64,000 bases of DNA from Pseudomonas simiae (GTDB lineage: Bacteria > Pseudomonadota > Gammaproteobacteria > Pseudomonadales > Pseudomonadaceae), in NCBI RefSeq assembly GCF_900111895.1, contig NZ_FOKB01000003.1, forward strand, positions 534,869-598,868, written 5' to 3'. The notes under the pieces were generated by a model, which was given only the letters and a program-made list of their open reading frames with translations, made no database searches and was not told where the DNA came from. Below are positions 45,276-54,427 of the stretch, piece after piece (within the stretch, counting starts at the first letter, position 1; each line of letters opens with the position of its first letter). Both the position numbers and the translations under genes were made by a program.

Positions 45276-47039
45276 TTAGTGCTCCGGCGTATCCTTGTGA
45301 TTATCCAGCGTCTCCAACAAGGCGACCTGCATCCGCGTATGCACGCGGATGAACCACCGCCAGAGCACGGCCGCCACTGCCGCCGTGACCACGGCGATCA
45401 GCACCAGCAACTTGTTGGTCGGCAGAATACTGGCCGACAAGGCTGCCAATAGCAGGAAGATCACCAGCAGCGAGAGGATCGGGATCAGCTCCGCGATCAC
45501 CCTTCGCACGCGCTGGGTATGCCGCCCGGCCATTTCCGGCTTCACACTCATCTCCGCCAGCAGCATCGACAGCGCCTTGAGCTTACGGTACGCCGCAATC
45601 AGAAAGGGCAGCGACAGCAACAACGCCCCACCCCAGATCAACGCCTTCTGCCAGCTGGGATCACTGATCCAGCCTTCCAGATACCCTCCGATTCGCACAG
45701 CAAAAAAGCTGCCGGCAAAGAAGATCGCCACCACCAGCGCCAGGTTCACCCCTACTTGCAGGATGATTTTGCGGATCATCGACGCCAGCATCGCGCCCTC
45801 GCCCTGAGGCTGAATGCTGCGCAGCCATTCGCCATACATGCCGAACACCCGGCTCAAACGCTTGGGCATTACCGACGCGATCTTCAATGACAGCGGGTCG
45901 GCGCCACGGATCAGGTACGGCGTGAGCAGTGTGGTAATCGCCGAAACCGCCACCGCTACGGGATAGAGGAAATCACTGGTCACCTGCAACGTCATCCCCA
46001 ACGCCGCGATGATGAAGGAAAACTCACCAATTTGTGACAGCCCCATGCCCACGCGCAGTGAGGTACGGCCATCATTGCCGGCGATAAACGCACCCAGGCC
46101 GCAGGACAACATCTTGCCCAGCACCACCGCCACGGTAATCACTGCAATCGGCCAGGCATATTGCAGCAGGATCTGTGGGTCGATCATCAAGCCAATTGCC
46201 ACAAAGAAGATGGCGCTGAACATGTCGCGAACCGGTTCGATCAGACGTTCGATCTTAATCAACTGGCGGGATTCGGCCATGATCGCGCCGATCAGGAACG
46301 CGCCCAGCACCATGCTGTATTCCAGCTTTACCACCAGCAGGCAGAAGCCGAAACACAGGCCCAGCACGGTGATCAGCAGCATCTCGTTACTTTCGAACTT
46401 GGCCACGTAGGCCAGCAAACGCGGCACCAGCAAAATGCCGATAACCAGCGCGACAATCATGAACAGCGAGAGCTTGCCGACCGTTGAGAACACCTCGCCG
46501 GAGCTGACCGTGCCGCTGACGGCAATGCTCGACAGCAAGGCGATGATGCCGATGCCGAGGATGTCTTCCACGATCAACACGCCAAAGATCAGCTGGGCGA
46601 AGCGCTGGTTCTTCATCTTCAGGTCATTGAGCGCCTTGACGATGATGGTGGTCGAGGAGATCGCCAGGATCGCGCCGAGGAACAGCGAGTCCATCGTGCT
46701 CCAGTCAAACCAGCGGCCGATCTCGTAGCCGATCCAGATCATCAGGATGATTTCCAGGAAGGCCGCGATAAACGCCGTGGCACCGACCTTGAACAGTTTG
46801 CGCAGGCTGAACTCCAGGCCCAGGCAGAACATCAGGAAGATCACACCCAGCTCGGCCAGGGTCTTGATAGTGTCTTCGTCGTGGATCAGGCCGAACGGAG
46901 GGGTGTGGGGGCCGATGATGAACCCGGCGACGATGTAGCCCAGCACCACCGGCTGCTTGAGGCGGTGAAACAGGATGGTGACAACCCCTGCCACCAACAT
47001 GATCACGGCCAAGTCCTGGATAAAGCTGATGGCGTGCAT
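45276..47039 (-). CDS. Cation:proton antiporter (CPA2, KefB-like)
   Basis: Inner-membrane Na+(K+)/H+ antiporter of 587 residues. The first ~390 form the CPA2 core, with the conserved start AVIMLVAGVVTILFHRLKQPVVLGYIVAGFIIGPHTPP, the LEFSLRKL helix and GLSQIGEFSFIIAALG. The C-terminal ~170 residues contain about four further helices and a short tail, with no Rossmann (TrkA-N) regulatory domain as KefB and KefC have. The ATG at 47039 has AAGGAG. It lies head to head with a thioesterase gene across 293 bp. The ion is not certain. Confidence 0.9.
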   Translation of the reverse strand: MHAISFIQDLAVIMLVAGVVTILFHRLKQPVVLGYIVAGFIIGPHTPPFGLIHDEDTIKTLAELGVIFLMFCLGLEFSLRKLFKVGATAFIAAFLEIILMIWIGYEIGRWFDWSTMDSLFLGAILAISSTTIIVKALNDLKMKNQRFAQLIFGVLIVEDILGIGIIALLSSIAVSGTVSSGEVFSTVGKLSLFMIVALVIGILLVPRLLAYVAKFESNEMLLITVLGLCFGFCLLVVKLEYSMVLGAFLIGAIMAESRQLIKIERLIEPVRDMFSAIFFVAIGLMIDPQILLQYAWPIAVITVAVVLGKMLSCGLGAFIAGNDGRTSLRVGMGLSQIGEFSFIIAALGMTLQVTSDFLYPVAVAVSAITTLLTPYLIRGADPLSLKIASVMPKRLSRVFGMYGEWLRSIQPQGEGAMLASMIRKIILQVGVNLALVVAIFFAGSFFAVRIGGYLEGWISDPSWQKALIWGGALLLSLPFLIAAYRKLKALSMLLAEMSVKPEMAGRHTQRVRRVIAELIPILSLLVIFLLLAALSASILPTNKLLVLIAVVTAAVAAVLWRWFIRVHTRMQVALLETLDNHKDTPEH

Positions 47040-47332
47040 GGCGAGGGGCTCCTTGAGGGTACAGACACTTTTCCCACTTCCGTCCACGCCGTTGAACTGT
47101 CGCAAAGTGCGGAAGGAAAAGTTTGCCTTGATCGTAAGAAATGCCCTGAGACGGGCTTTTGAAGGTTAACACCGCGACTTCCGGCAGAAAGCCGGTGCAA
47201 TATATGGAAACAGATCGGTGCATGCGTGACGGCAAGCCGCCCACTGGCGTCCCGTTATGGATGGCGCTGCAAAGATTCCAGCACCCGCAGAGGTGCCCCC
47301 CCAAACCAATGCCTACAACCCGTGAGTGTGCT

Positions 47333-47809
47333 ATGGAACCCGGAAACGCCCAGCTGTCGATGACGGTATTGATGACCCCTGATATGGCCAACTTCTCAGG
47401 TAATGTCCACGGCGGCACCCTGCTCAAGTACCTCGACGAAGTGGCCTATGCCTGCGCAAGCCGCTATGCCGGGCGCTATGTCGTGACGCTGTCGGTGGAC
47501 CAGGTGATTTTCCGCGAGCCGATTCATGTCGGCGAGCTGGTGACGTTCCTCGCGTCGGTCAACTACACCGGTAACACCTCGATGGAGGTGGGCATCAAGG
47601 TGGTGACCGAGAACATCCGCGAACGCTCGGTGCGCCATACCAACAGCTGCTTCTTCACCATGGTGGCCGTAGACGACCAGCGTAAACCAGCCCCCGTGCC
47701 GCCGCTGCAACCGCACAACAGCGAAGACAAGCGCCGGTTCGTCCAGGCCCAGCAGCGCCGTCAGATCCGTCAGGAGCTGGAAAAGCGCTACCAGGAAATC
47801 AAAGGCTGA
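47333..47809 (+). CDS. Acyl-CoA thioesterase (BACH/YciA hotdog)
   Basis: Hotdog thioesterase of 158 residues. The active-site segment is FSGNVHGGTLLKYLDEVAYACASRYAG, followed by VTLSVDQVIFREPIHVGELVTFLASVNYTGNTSMEVGIKV. A charged C-terminal helix (EDKRRFVQAQQRRQIRQELE) is common in this branch. The ATG at 47333 (MEPGNAQLSM) was chosen because homology begins there; ATGs at 47309 and earlier lack ribosome sites. Distinct from the thioesterase at 7096. Acyl preference unknown. Confidence 0.88.
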   Translation: MEPGNAQLSMTVLMTPDMANFSGNVHGGTLLKYLDEVAYACASRYAGRYVVTLSVDQVIFREPIHVGELVTFLASVNYTGNTSMEVGIKVVTENIRERSVRHTNSCFFTMVAVDDQRKPAPVPPLQPHNSEDKRRFVQAQQRRQIRQELEKRYQEIKG

Positions 47810-47828
47810 CAGCGGCGAACACGATTCA

Positions 47829-47920
47829 AATGTGGGAGCGGGCTTGCTCGCGAATGCGGTGTGTCAGTAAATGCATCTTTGACTGATCCACCGCATTCGC
47901 GAGCAAGCCCGCTCCCACAC
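47829..47920. repeat. REPIN between convergent genes
   Basis: Complete REPIN: AATGTGGGAGCGGGCTTGCT (47829), inner GCGAATGCGGT with complementary ACCGCATTCGC, and the inverted REP core ending 47919. It fills the gap between the thioesterase and pdxY stops. Confidence 0.92.
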
Positions 47921-47934
47921 TGGGTTCTGGGTAT

Positions 47935-48807
47935 TTATAGACCGATCGGCGTGGCTTCAAAGCGCACACGCGGATGGGCGATGCGATCCTGGGCACGTAC
48001 CAGTTCCAGTTCCCAACTGGCACAGTCTTGGGTTTCCAGCAGCACTTCGTGCACCGCAGCGGCGGTGAATTCAAAGGCGGCCAGCAGGCTGTCGCCCAAC
48101 AGTACCCGCGCCAGGAACAACCCCGAGGTCAGGTCCCCCACGCCCACTGGCTGACGCGGAAACGCCAGCAGCGGCCGGCGCAGGTGCCAACTGCCTTCGG
48201 CGGTCACCAGCAGCATCTCGAAACCGTCCGGCAGCTTGCCGGGGTAATCCAAGTGCTTAACCAACACGGCCTTTGGCCCGCGCGCCAGCAACGCCTTGGC
48301 CATGGCCAGGCAATCGAACAGCGACTGCGGCTTGCGCCCGGCAAAGCTGTCCAGCTCCAGCTGGTTAGGGCACAGGAAGTCGGCCATGGCTGCGGCTTCG
48401 TCCAGTAGGAAATCGCTGACTTCCTGGGGCACGATGCAGCCTTTTTCCGGGTGGCCCATCACCGGATCGCAGAGGTAGAGCGCCTTGGGGTTGATGGACT
48501 TGATACGCGCCACACCGCTGAGAATCGCCCGGCCCTGGTCCGCACTGCCCAGGTAGCCGGACAGCACAGCGTCGCAGTTGCCCAGTTCGCCAATCGCAGC
48601 GATACCTTCCACCAGCGCCGGAATCTGCTGCGGCGCCAACACTTCGCCCGCCCATTGGCCATACTGGGTATGGTTGGAGAACTGCACCGTGTTCAACGGC
48701 CAGACGTTCACCCCGACTCGCTGCATGGGGAATACGGCGGCGCTGTTTCCGGCGTGGCCAAAGACCACATGAGACTGGATCGCAAGCAGATGAGGTGTGC
48801 GTTTCAT
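47935..48807 (-). CDS. pdxY: Pyridoxal kinase
   Basis: Salvage kinase phosphorylating pyridoxal to PLP in the cytosol. It has 290 residues of the ribokinase fold. The start [24 protein letters not shown] is diagnostic of PdxK/Pdx[18 protein letters not shown] lies mid-protein. The nucleotide/catalytic loop near residue 225 is [17 protein letters not shown]. The ATG at 48807 has GGAAAT upstream. The PdxY label over PdxK rests on overall pattern. It is divergent from the DUF3301 gene. Confidence 0.92.
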   Translation of the reverse strand: MKRTPHLLAIQSHVVFGHAGNSAAVFPMQRVGVNVWPLNTVQFSNHTQYGQWAGEVLAPQQIPALVEGIAAIGELGNCDAVLSGYLGSADQGRAILSGVARIKSINPKALYLCDPVMGHPEKGCIVPQEVSDFLLDEAAAMADFLCPNQLELDSFAGRKPQSLFDCLAMAKALLARGPKAVLVKHLDYPGKLPDGFEMLLVTAEGSWHLRRPLLAFPRQPVGVGDLTSGLFLARVLLGDSLLAAFEFTAAAVHEVLLETQDCASWELELVRAQDRIAHPRVRFEATPIGL

Positions 48808-48924
48808 GCGCGGGATTTCCGTAAAGCCATTGAAATTCTGGCCGCGCAGTATGCGACTAAACGCAGCCTGTACGACAGACCGGCGACACAGTTAAGCTGC
48901 TCTCACTTTGTTGGAGTCTTTCGC

Positions 48925-49320
48925 ATGCTGACCCTGGGAAACATCTTCGTGTTGATGCTGCTGGCGACCGGTGCCGCCTGGGTGTGGCACAACCACGGCC
49001 TGCGCGAGCGGGCGCTGGAGCGGGTCAAGCAGCATTGCGCCAAGCTCGACATCGAACTGCTGGACGGCGCCGTAGCGCTCAAGCGCATAGGGCTTGTGAG
49101 GGATGCCAACGGGCGGCGGCGCCTGGCGCGCATCTACAACTTTGAATTCACCGTGACCGGCGAAACCCGCCATCCGGGAACCATCACCCAATTCGGCGCC
49201 CACAGTGCGCAGATCGAACTGGCGCCCTACCCGTTCGAGATCAAGACGCCGTTGCCCAGCGCCGAAGTGATCGAGCTGAGCCAGTGGCGTCAGGACCACG
49301 GCACCAAGAACCGTCAGTGA
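48925..49320 (+). CDS. DUF3301 single-helix membrane protein
   Basis: A 131-residue protein with one N-terminal membrane helix (about 5-20, NIFVLMLLATGAAWVW) and a cytoplasmic domain beginning RERALERVKQHCAKLDIELLDGAVALKR. It continues with GRRRLARIYNFEFTVTG. The pattern is of DUF3301, of unknown function and common in Gammaproteobacteria. The ATG at 48925 has TTGGAG. It overlaps the convergent GTPase gene by 7 bases. Confidence 0.85.
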   Translation: MLTLGNIFVLMLLATGAAWVWHNHGLRERALERVKQHCAKLDIELLDGAVALKRIGLVRDANGRRRLARIYNFEFTVTGETRHPGTITQFGAHSAQIELAPYPFEIKTPLPSAEVIELSQWRQDHGTKNRQ

Positions 49321-50285
49321 CGGCAGGCTCTTAACGCGACCTGCAAGGCGGCCACGTCCTGTGGCTCGCTGAAAATCAACTCGATACGTGAATCGCGGCG
49401 CCACTCGCTGGCCTGCCAAGTGAGCTCGCTGTTATCCACCGCGTTGGTCGAAACCCAGCCTTCGGCGCTGTGGATAACCAATTTGGCGCGGCGCCATTCA
49501 AGGCTTGTCAGCCACTGGTGAAGACGGCGGGTGTCGAATTGCTGGCTTGGGTGCCAGCGCCAGCCGACACTCCAACCGCCTTCCTGGGCCTGGCTCAGGC
49601 AGATCGGTTGCGTGGGATCGCCCCAGATAGCCGGCATATGGGCAAGGCCTTCGGGCACTTCAACCTTATCCACAGCGGCTGAGGCCTGCGCGTTCAGGCC
49701 TGGTAACTGGTCCAAGGGTAATTGCGCCTGGCGGGTCCAGTAGAGCGGGCATTCGGGCAACTGCCGTTCGATCGCACGGCGCTGTCCCGCGTCCAACCCT
49801 TCATCCTTGTTCAATACCAGCAACCCAGCACTCGCCAGCGCCGCCTGCTGTGCGGGTGGCAACGGTTTACCCGCTGCCAGCGCCTGGGCATCCAACACCA
49901 CCACACAGGGCTGGACTGACAACACCTCCTGCCATGGCGCCTGTCGCAGCTGCTTGAGCAACTGCGCCGGATGGCCCAGACCTGACGGTTCGATCAGCAG
50001 CCGGTCGGGCTTGGCCTTACGCAACAGACGACCCAGTCCTACCTGAAAAGGAGCACCATTCACGCAACACAGGCAGCCTCCGGCAACTTCGCCCAGGGCA
50101 ATGCCGTCGTCATCCTGGGTGAGCAAGGCGGCGTCCAGGCCGATCTGCCCGAATTCGTTGATCAACACGGCCCAGCGCTCGTTGGCCGGACGCTGGGCGA
50201 GCAGATGCTTGATGAGGCTGGTCTTGCCGGCGCCCAAGGGCCCGGCAATCACGTGGGTGGGAATGTTCTGCAGCATGAGGGGCAT
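49314..50285 (-). CDS. COG0523 GTPase (CobW/YjiA type), second copy
   Basis: A 323-residue G3E GTPase, predicted metal (zinc) chaperone or insertase. The Walker A motif is VIAGPLGAGKTSLIKHLL, the metal site GEVAGGCLCCVNGAPFQ (C-x-C-C), Walker B LLIEPSGLGHPAQ and the guanine-specificity NKDE. The C-terminal CobW_C region is present but divergent. It is last in the dksA2-zigA-DUF1826 operon under a Zur box. It differs clearly from zigA, so it probably serves a different client. The start is taken as ATG 50285; 50276 is an alternative. Confidence 0.88.
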   Translation of the reverse strand: MPLMLQNIPTHVIAGPLGAGKTSLIKHLLAQRPANERWAVLINEFGQIGLDAALLTQDDDGIALGEVAGGCLCCVNGAPFQVGLGRLLRKAKPDRLLIEPSGLGHPAQLLKQLRQAPWQEVLSVQPCVVVLDAQALAAGKPLPPAQQAALASAGLLVLNKDEGLDAGQRRAIERQLPECPLYWTRQAQLPLDQLPGLNAQASAAVDKVEVPEGLAHMPAIWGDPTQPICLSQAQEGGWSVGWRWHPSQQFDTRRLHQWLTSLEWRRAKLVIHSAEGWVSTNAVDNSELTWQASEWRRDSRIELIFSEPQDVAALQVALRACRH

Positions 50286-50320
50286 CGTTCGGACCGTGTA
50301 GAGCGTTTGATCCTACGCGG

Positions 50321-50965
50321 TTATGCGAGCCAATCCAGTGTCAGGATCAAGCGACGTTCGTCAGCCTTGAGTGCGGGCGAACGGTGAATCAGTCCATAAC
50401 CTTCATTGCCATGCCATTTGGTGCCCTTCAACAGAGCGACTTCGCCGCAATGGATCTGCTCGATACACCCGGTAGGCTCGGCATCCGGCTGGCTCAGCTG
50501 GCGGCGATCCATCACGCCTTCGCGCAACCACTGGCTGCCGACTCCGGCATAGGTGGTGATCAGCCGCACCGGCACATGATCGACGTGAAAACGTGGGCAC
50601 ATCGCCTTATCCAGCAACCTCAATCGCACGCCGATACGTTTGGCACCCAGCAGGCAGGCAAACGCGCTGACCAGCCACGACACATCGGCGATAAAGCCTT
50701 CGTAGCCCTCAAGGTCACGGCAACTGGACGCCAAACCCTGCAGGTTGGGCACGGCGTCTTCATTGTTGAGCTCGATCACCAGGGAATCGGCCAATGGCTC
50801 ATTGAGCGCCACCAGCAAGGCGCCGAACTCGGCGATGTGCAACGGCAACCGCCGCTCCCACACAGCCAGGTTGACGCCATCTTCCAGAATGCCGGACAGC
50901 GCCAGCGGGGTGTCACCGCGTGTCTGGCGAATCACGGGGCGCAGGGAAATAGCCGGGGCCAGCAT
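50321..50965 (-). CDS. DUF1826 protein in the Zur operon
   Basis: A 214-residue cytoplasmic protein of the DUF1826 family. Conserved features include RFHVDHVPVRLITTYAGVGSQW and LKGTKWHGNEGYGLIHRSP. The paired His-x-Asp (HVD) and later His (KWHGNE, IHRSP) resemble a metal-binding or cupin/2-oxoglutarate-dioxygenase arrangement, but this is only a pattern. The ATG overlaps the zigA stop (TGATG). It sits between two COG0523 GTPase genes in a zinc-repressed operon, so a role as client or partner of a metallochaperone is plausible. No function is established. Confidence 0.82.
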   Translation of the reverse strand: MLAPAISLRPVIRQTRGDTPLALSGILEDGVNLAVWERRLPLHIAEFGALLVALNEPLADSLVIELNNEDAVPNLQGLASSCRDLEGYEGFIADVSWLVSAFACLLGAKRIGVRLRLLDKAMCPRFHVDHVPVRLITTYAGVGSQWLREGVMDRRQLSQPDAEPTGCIEQIHCGEVALLKGTKWHGNEGYGLIHRSPALKADERRLILTLDWLA

Positions 50966-52173
50966 CAGGCGACGGCCTCCTCATACCAAGGGCCAAAGGG
51001 ATCGACCAGCAGGCGCCAACCTTCGACGCCCAGGGCCATTTCTTCATCGGTGAGCAGGCATGCGTCCAGCTCGGCACGCAGTTGGGTGAAGTCGAGGTTT
51101 TGCCCGATAAACACCAGTTCCTGGCGGCAATCACCTGTGCTCAGTTGCCAGTTGCCCATGATCGCCGCGATGCTTTCTTCGTCCTGAGGCCACTGACTTT
51201 TAGGCACAAAGCGCCACCAGCGTCCGGCAAAACCATGGCGCATCAAACCGCCGGCCTGGGACCAGCTGCCCGCCTCCTTATGCTTGCTGGCCAACCAGAA
51301 AAAACCTTTGGAGCGCAGCAGTTTGCCGTTGACCCACGGACGGTCGATGAAGTCGAAGAAACGCTGGGGATGGAACGGCCGGCGCGCACGGTAGGCTGTG
51401 GAAGCGATGCCGTATTCCTCGGTTTCCGGCACATGCTCACCGCGCAGTTCCTGCAACCAGCCCGGGGCCTGAGCGGCGCGTTCAAAGTCGAAACGGCCGG
51501 TGTTGAGGATTTTGTTCAGCGGCACTTCGCCCATGACCATCGGAATGATTTCCGCTTGGGCGTTGAGGCGCTCAAGGATCGCCATCAACTCTTCGCGTTC
51601 GCGGCTGCTGATCAGGTCGATCTTGCTGATGAGGATCACGTCGGCGAATTCGATCTGCTCAATCAGCAGGTCAGTGATGGAGCGCTCGTCATCTTCACCG
51701 AGGGTTTCACCGCGCGAGGCCAGGCTCTCGGCAGCCTGATAGTCGAGTAGGAAATTCATGCCGTCGACCACGGTGACCATGGTATCCAGGCGCGCGATAT
51801 CGGCCAGACTTTGCTCATTTTCGTCGCGAAAGGTGAAGGTTTCGGCCACGGGCAAGGGTTCTGAAATACCGGTGGACTCGATCAGCAAGTAATCGAAGCG
51901 ACCTTCCTTGGCGAGTTTTCCGACTTCTTCCAGCAAGTCTTCCCGCAAGGTGCAGCAGATGCAGCCGTTGCTCATCTCCACCAGTTTTTCTTCGGCGCGG
52001 TTGAGCGTGACGTCGCGTTGGACTTCACTGCCGTCGATGTTGATTTCGCTCATGTCATTGACGATCACCGCCACTCGCAGGTTTTCGCGGTTGCGCAGGA
52101 CGTAATTGAGCAGCGTGCTTTTACCGGCACCGAGAAAACCGGACAACACGGTAACGGGGAGACGATTGGGCAT
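50965..52173 (-). CDS. zigA: Zinc metallochaperone GTPase ZigA
   Basis: G3E/COG0523 GTPase of 402 residues. Walker A is [18 protein letters not shown]. The metal motif is [13 protein letters not shown] (C-x-C-C). Walker B is [18 protein letters not shown]; the specificity motif is ISKID. A CobW C-terminal domain (about 270-390, [17 protein letters not shown]) follows. COG0523 members of this type are zinc chaperones induced by Zur in Acinetobacter and Pseudomonas. The ATG at 52173 has GAGGAAT. It lies 27 bp after dksA2, so it shares the Zur-box promoter at 52639. Confidence 0.92.
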   Translation of the reverse strand: MPNRLPVTVLSGFLGAGKSTLLNYVLRNRENLRVAVIVNDMSEINIDGSEVQRDVTLNRAEEKLVEMSNGCICCTLREDLLEEVGKLAKEGRFDYLLIESTGISEPLPVAETFTFRDENEQSLADIARLDTMVTVVDGMNFLLDYQAAESLASRGETLGEDDERSITDLLIEQIEFADVILISKIDLISSREREELMAILERLNAQAEIIPMVMGEVPLNKILNTGRFDFERAAQAPGWLQELRGEHVPETEEYGIASTAYRARRPFHPQRFFDFIDRPWVNGKLLRSKGFFWLASKHKEAGSWSQAGGLMRHGFAGRWWRFVPKSQWPQDEESIAAIMGNWQLSTGDCRQELVFIGQNLDFTQLRAELDACLLTDEEMALGVEGWRLLVDPFGPWYEEAVA

Positions 52174-52200
52174 CAGGTATTCCTCATCAGGGTTGGCCGG

Positions 52201-52605
52201 TCAACTCGCCCGTCTATGGCGTTCGCGCAGCTCTTCACGTTCTTTGGCTTCAATACACAGCGTGGCGGTAGGACGCAGCAACAAGCGCTGTAGGCCGATG
52301 GGCTCGCCGGTTTCGCGGCACCAGCCGTATTCGCCGCGGGCCAGCAATTCCAGGGCGTCGTCGATCTTGTCCAGCAGCTTCTTTTCCCGTTCCAGCAGGC
52401 GCAGTTGCCATTGCCGCTGTTCTTCGGCGCTGCCAACATCGGCTGGATCACTGTTGGTTTCCTGCTCGCGCAGTACCAGGAACTCAGCGTCGATGCGTGC
52501 TTGCAATTCAGTGCGTTGGCTCAGCAGCAACTCACGGAAGAAACCTTGCTGGGCTTCATTCATGTAGTCGGCGCAAGACTGGGCCAGGAGGTCTTGTTCG
52601 GTCAT
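52201..52605 (-). CDS. dksA2: Zinc-independent DksA paralogue
   Basis: RNA-polymerase secondary-channel factor of 134 residues that can replace DksA when zinc is scarce. The coiled coil lies at about 25-95. The zinc-finger region reads WCRETGEPIGLQRLLLRPTA and then TLCIEAKERE: only the first and third of the four Cys of DksA remain (Thr and Ala replace the others), the known DksA2 signature. The ATG at 52605 lies 34 bp from a perfect Zur box. It heads the operon with zigA, DUF1826 and a second GTPase. Confidence 0.96.
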   Translation of the reverse strand: MTEQDLLAQSCADYMNEAQQGFFRELLLSQRTELQARIDAEFLVLREQETNSDPADVGSAEEQRQWQLRLLEREKKLLDKIDDALELLARGEYGWCRETGEPIGLQRLLLRPTATLCIEAKEREELRERHRRAS

Positions 52606-52638
52606 GGGAGCGGTTCACGGGTCAGGCTGTTTTTCAAT

Positions 52639-52651
52639 GTTATAGTATAAC
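52639..52651. promoter_or_regulatory. Zur box (dksA2 / small exported protein)
   Basis: GTTATAGTATAAC, a perfect dyad matching the Pseudomonas Zur consensus GTTATANTATAAC. It overlaps -10-like sequences on both strands (TATAGT and TATACT), so zinc-loaded Zur should block both divergent promoters. Confidence 0.9.
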
Positions 52652-52731
52652 AATGCAAATAAGCCAATCCCCTCTTGCTCGCCACGACGAAGGGCGCAAT
52701 GCTTCAACACTCTCCAGCCTTGAGAAACCCG

Positions 52732-53100
52732 ATGAGATACTTGGTGTGCGCCCTGTTATTGATTGCCGCAGGACCTGCCTGCGCCCAGGCGCCAAGCCTG
52801 TTGGCCCACTGCACGCGCAGCGCCAACCTGCTCGCGTGTGTCGACCCCTTGGGCAATGCCTACAGTGTGGCGACGGTCGGCAGCACCACGTACTTGCGCG
52901 GCTACGAGGTGATCGGCAAACGCTATTGGGCACAGACCAACAGCCGCTACGGGCAGCTGACGTTCTTTACCGGGTTGGCATCGGATGGGGAAGCGTGGGT
53001 CGGCTATACACGGCGTGTGGGCTGGACCACCCTCAACCGGTTTTCCAGTTCGGGTGGCGCCAGCGCCAAATTCACCTGCAGCCGTATGACCGGCTGTTAG
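52732..53100 (+). CDS. Small exported protein of unknown function, Zur-controlled
   Basis: A 122-residue protein with a signal peptide (MRYLVCALLLIAAGPACAQ). The mature part is about 100 residues with four Cys (positions near HCTRS, LLACVD, FTCSR and the C-terminal TGC) that could form two disulfides. It has no metal-binding His cluster and no recognised domain. An ATG at 52699 would lengthen the leader by 11 residues. It reads away from the dksA2 operon across the shared Zur box, which argues for a role in zinc shortage. It stops at 53100, overlapping the amidase gene end by 4 bases. Confidence 0.75.
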   Translation: MRYLVCALLLIAAGPACAQAPSLLAHCTRSANLLACVDPLGNAYSVATVGSTTYLRGYEVIGKRYWAQTNSRYGQLTFFTGLASDGEAWVGYTRRVGWTTLNRFSSSGGASAKFTCSRMTGC

Positions 53101-54299
53101 ACCTGACCGTTCTTCTGTTCCTGTACCCACGCCATGTAGCTGTTCATGGGTGGGTTCTTCTGGAAGTATTTTTTCAGACCTTCGAACAGGCCATCGGCAA
53201 CCGCCTGTTGATGACGCGCGGTGACCAGCCGCGCACTGTCCCGCGCGTTGGAAATAAACCCGGTTTCCACCAGGATCGACGGCACGTCAGGTGACTTGAG
53301 CACCGCGAAACCCGCCTGCTCCACACGCCTCTGATGCAGGCTGGTGATGCCTTCCAGGCTGCCCAGGATCGAGTTGCCCAGTTGCAGGCTGGAAGCGATA
53401 GTGGCGTTCATCGACATATCCAGGATCACCCCGGCGAGCATCGGGTCCTTGTCCTTCAGATTGAGCAGGCGGGTGGCACCGAGCAGATCGGCACCGTTTT
53501 CCCGTTGTGCCATGAAGCGCGCCGTGGCTGATGTCGCGCCCCCTTCCGACAAGGCATACACCGAAGCGCCCGACGCAGTGACCCGCGGCGCCGCATCCGC
53601 ATGCACCGAGATAAACATATCGGCATTGTGCTTGTGGGCGATTTCCACGCGTTTGCGCAGCGGTACGAAGAAGTCGTCGTTGCGCACCAATTTCACGTCG
53701 AAGCCTTTCTCGCGTTTCAACCGTTTAGCCAGCAACTGAGCGATGGACAGCACCACATCTTTCTCGCGCTGCCCCTTGGAGCCGACCGCGCCCGGGTCCT
53801 TGCCGCCGTGGCCGGGGTCAACCACCACAATGATGTCGCGCTTGGGGTGGGCCTTGTCCACCAGTGGCTTGGGCTCGGCCGCAATTTGGCGCGGCGCCTG
53901 GGTGGCGCTGGTCAGGTCCAGTACCAGGCGATGCCCCTGGCCATCCTGGGGCGGCAACAGAAAGCTGTTGAGCTGCATCGGCGCTGCGAGGTCCAGCACG
54001 ATGCGCGTGTCGCCTTTGCCGAAATGCCCGGAGCGAATCGAGGTGATCCCGCTGTTCTTCAGTGCCAACTGAGAGAAGTCACCACTGAGCCCGGCGCCGC
54101 TGAGGTCGATGATCAAGCGTTCCGGCGCGCTCAGGGTGAAGGTCTTGTATTGCACCGGTCCGCTGAGATCGAACACCAGCCGCAACTTTTCGTCCGAACG
54201 CCACAGGCGTGCATTGCTGATCTGCGTGGCGTGGGCGGCGAACGGTAACGTGAACAGAGGGCTGGCCAGAAGCAGGTTTAGGAGCTGACGTCTGTGCAT
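53097..54299 (-). CDS. N-acetylmuramoyl-L-alanine amidase (AmiC/AmiA type), Zur-linked
   Basis: Periplasmic zinc amidase that cuts the peptide from peptidoglycan glycan strands, used in cell separation. The start at 54299 begins with the Tat-like MHRRQLLNLLLA and a signal peptide (ending AAHA). An AMIN domain (about 25-135, DEKLRLVFDLSGPVQYKTFTL) and an Amidase_3 domain (about 180-390) follow. Zinc ligands are in VVDPGHGGKDPGA (His), QREKDVVL (Glu) and ISVHADA (His), with the catalytic Glu in ILVETGFISN. It is divergent from folE2 across a perfect Zur box. A second, constitutive amidase probably exists elsewhere. Confidence 0.9.
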   Translation of the reverse strand: MHRRQLLNLLLASPLFTLPFAAHATQISNARLWRSDEKLRLVFDLSGPVQYKTFTLSAPERLIIDLSGAGLSGDFSQLALKNSGITSIRSGHFGKGDTRIVLDLAAPMQLNSFLLPPQDGQGHRLVLDLTSATQAPRQIAAEPKPLVDKAHPKRDIIVVVDPGHGGKDPGAVGSKGQREKDVVLSIAQLLAKRLKREKGFDVKLVRNDDFFVPLRKRVEIAHKHNADMFISVHADAAPRVTASGASVYALSEGGATSATARFMAQRENGADLLGATRLLNLKDKDPMLAGVILDMSMNATIASSLQLGNSILGSLEGITSLHQRRVEQAGFAVLKSPDVPSILVETGFISNARDSARLVTARHQQAVADGLFEGLKKYFQKNPPMNSYMAWVQEQKNGQV

Positions 54300-54382
54300 G
54301 AAAAATACCGCAAATAAAGGAGCGTCCGTACTCGACATGACTGAAAAAAGGCTGGAGCAGAAAAACCATCGTCGACACAATC

Positions 54383-54395
54383 GTTATACTATAAC
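54383..54395. promoter_or_regulatory. Zur box (amidase / folE2)
   Basis: GTTATACTATAAC, again a perfect Zur dyad, 84 bp before the amidase start and 33 bp before the folE2 start. It overlaps TATACT/TATAGT -10-like words on both strands. Confidence 0.9.
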
Positions 54396-54427
54396 ATGTC
54401 TTTTTATTTCCAATGATGGACCTGCTC

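Noticed and set aside
47160..47320. Possible cobalamin-type riboswitch (GCCGGTGCAA and CCGCCCACTGGCG words)
   Set aside because: The words are not in the required order or spacing, and the downstream gene is a thioesterase with no B12 link.
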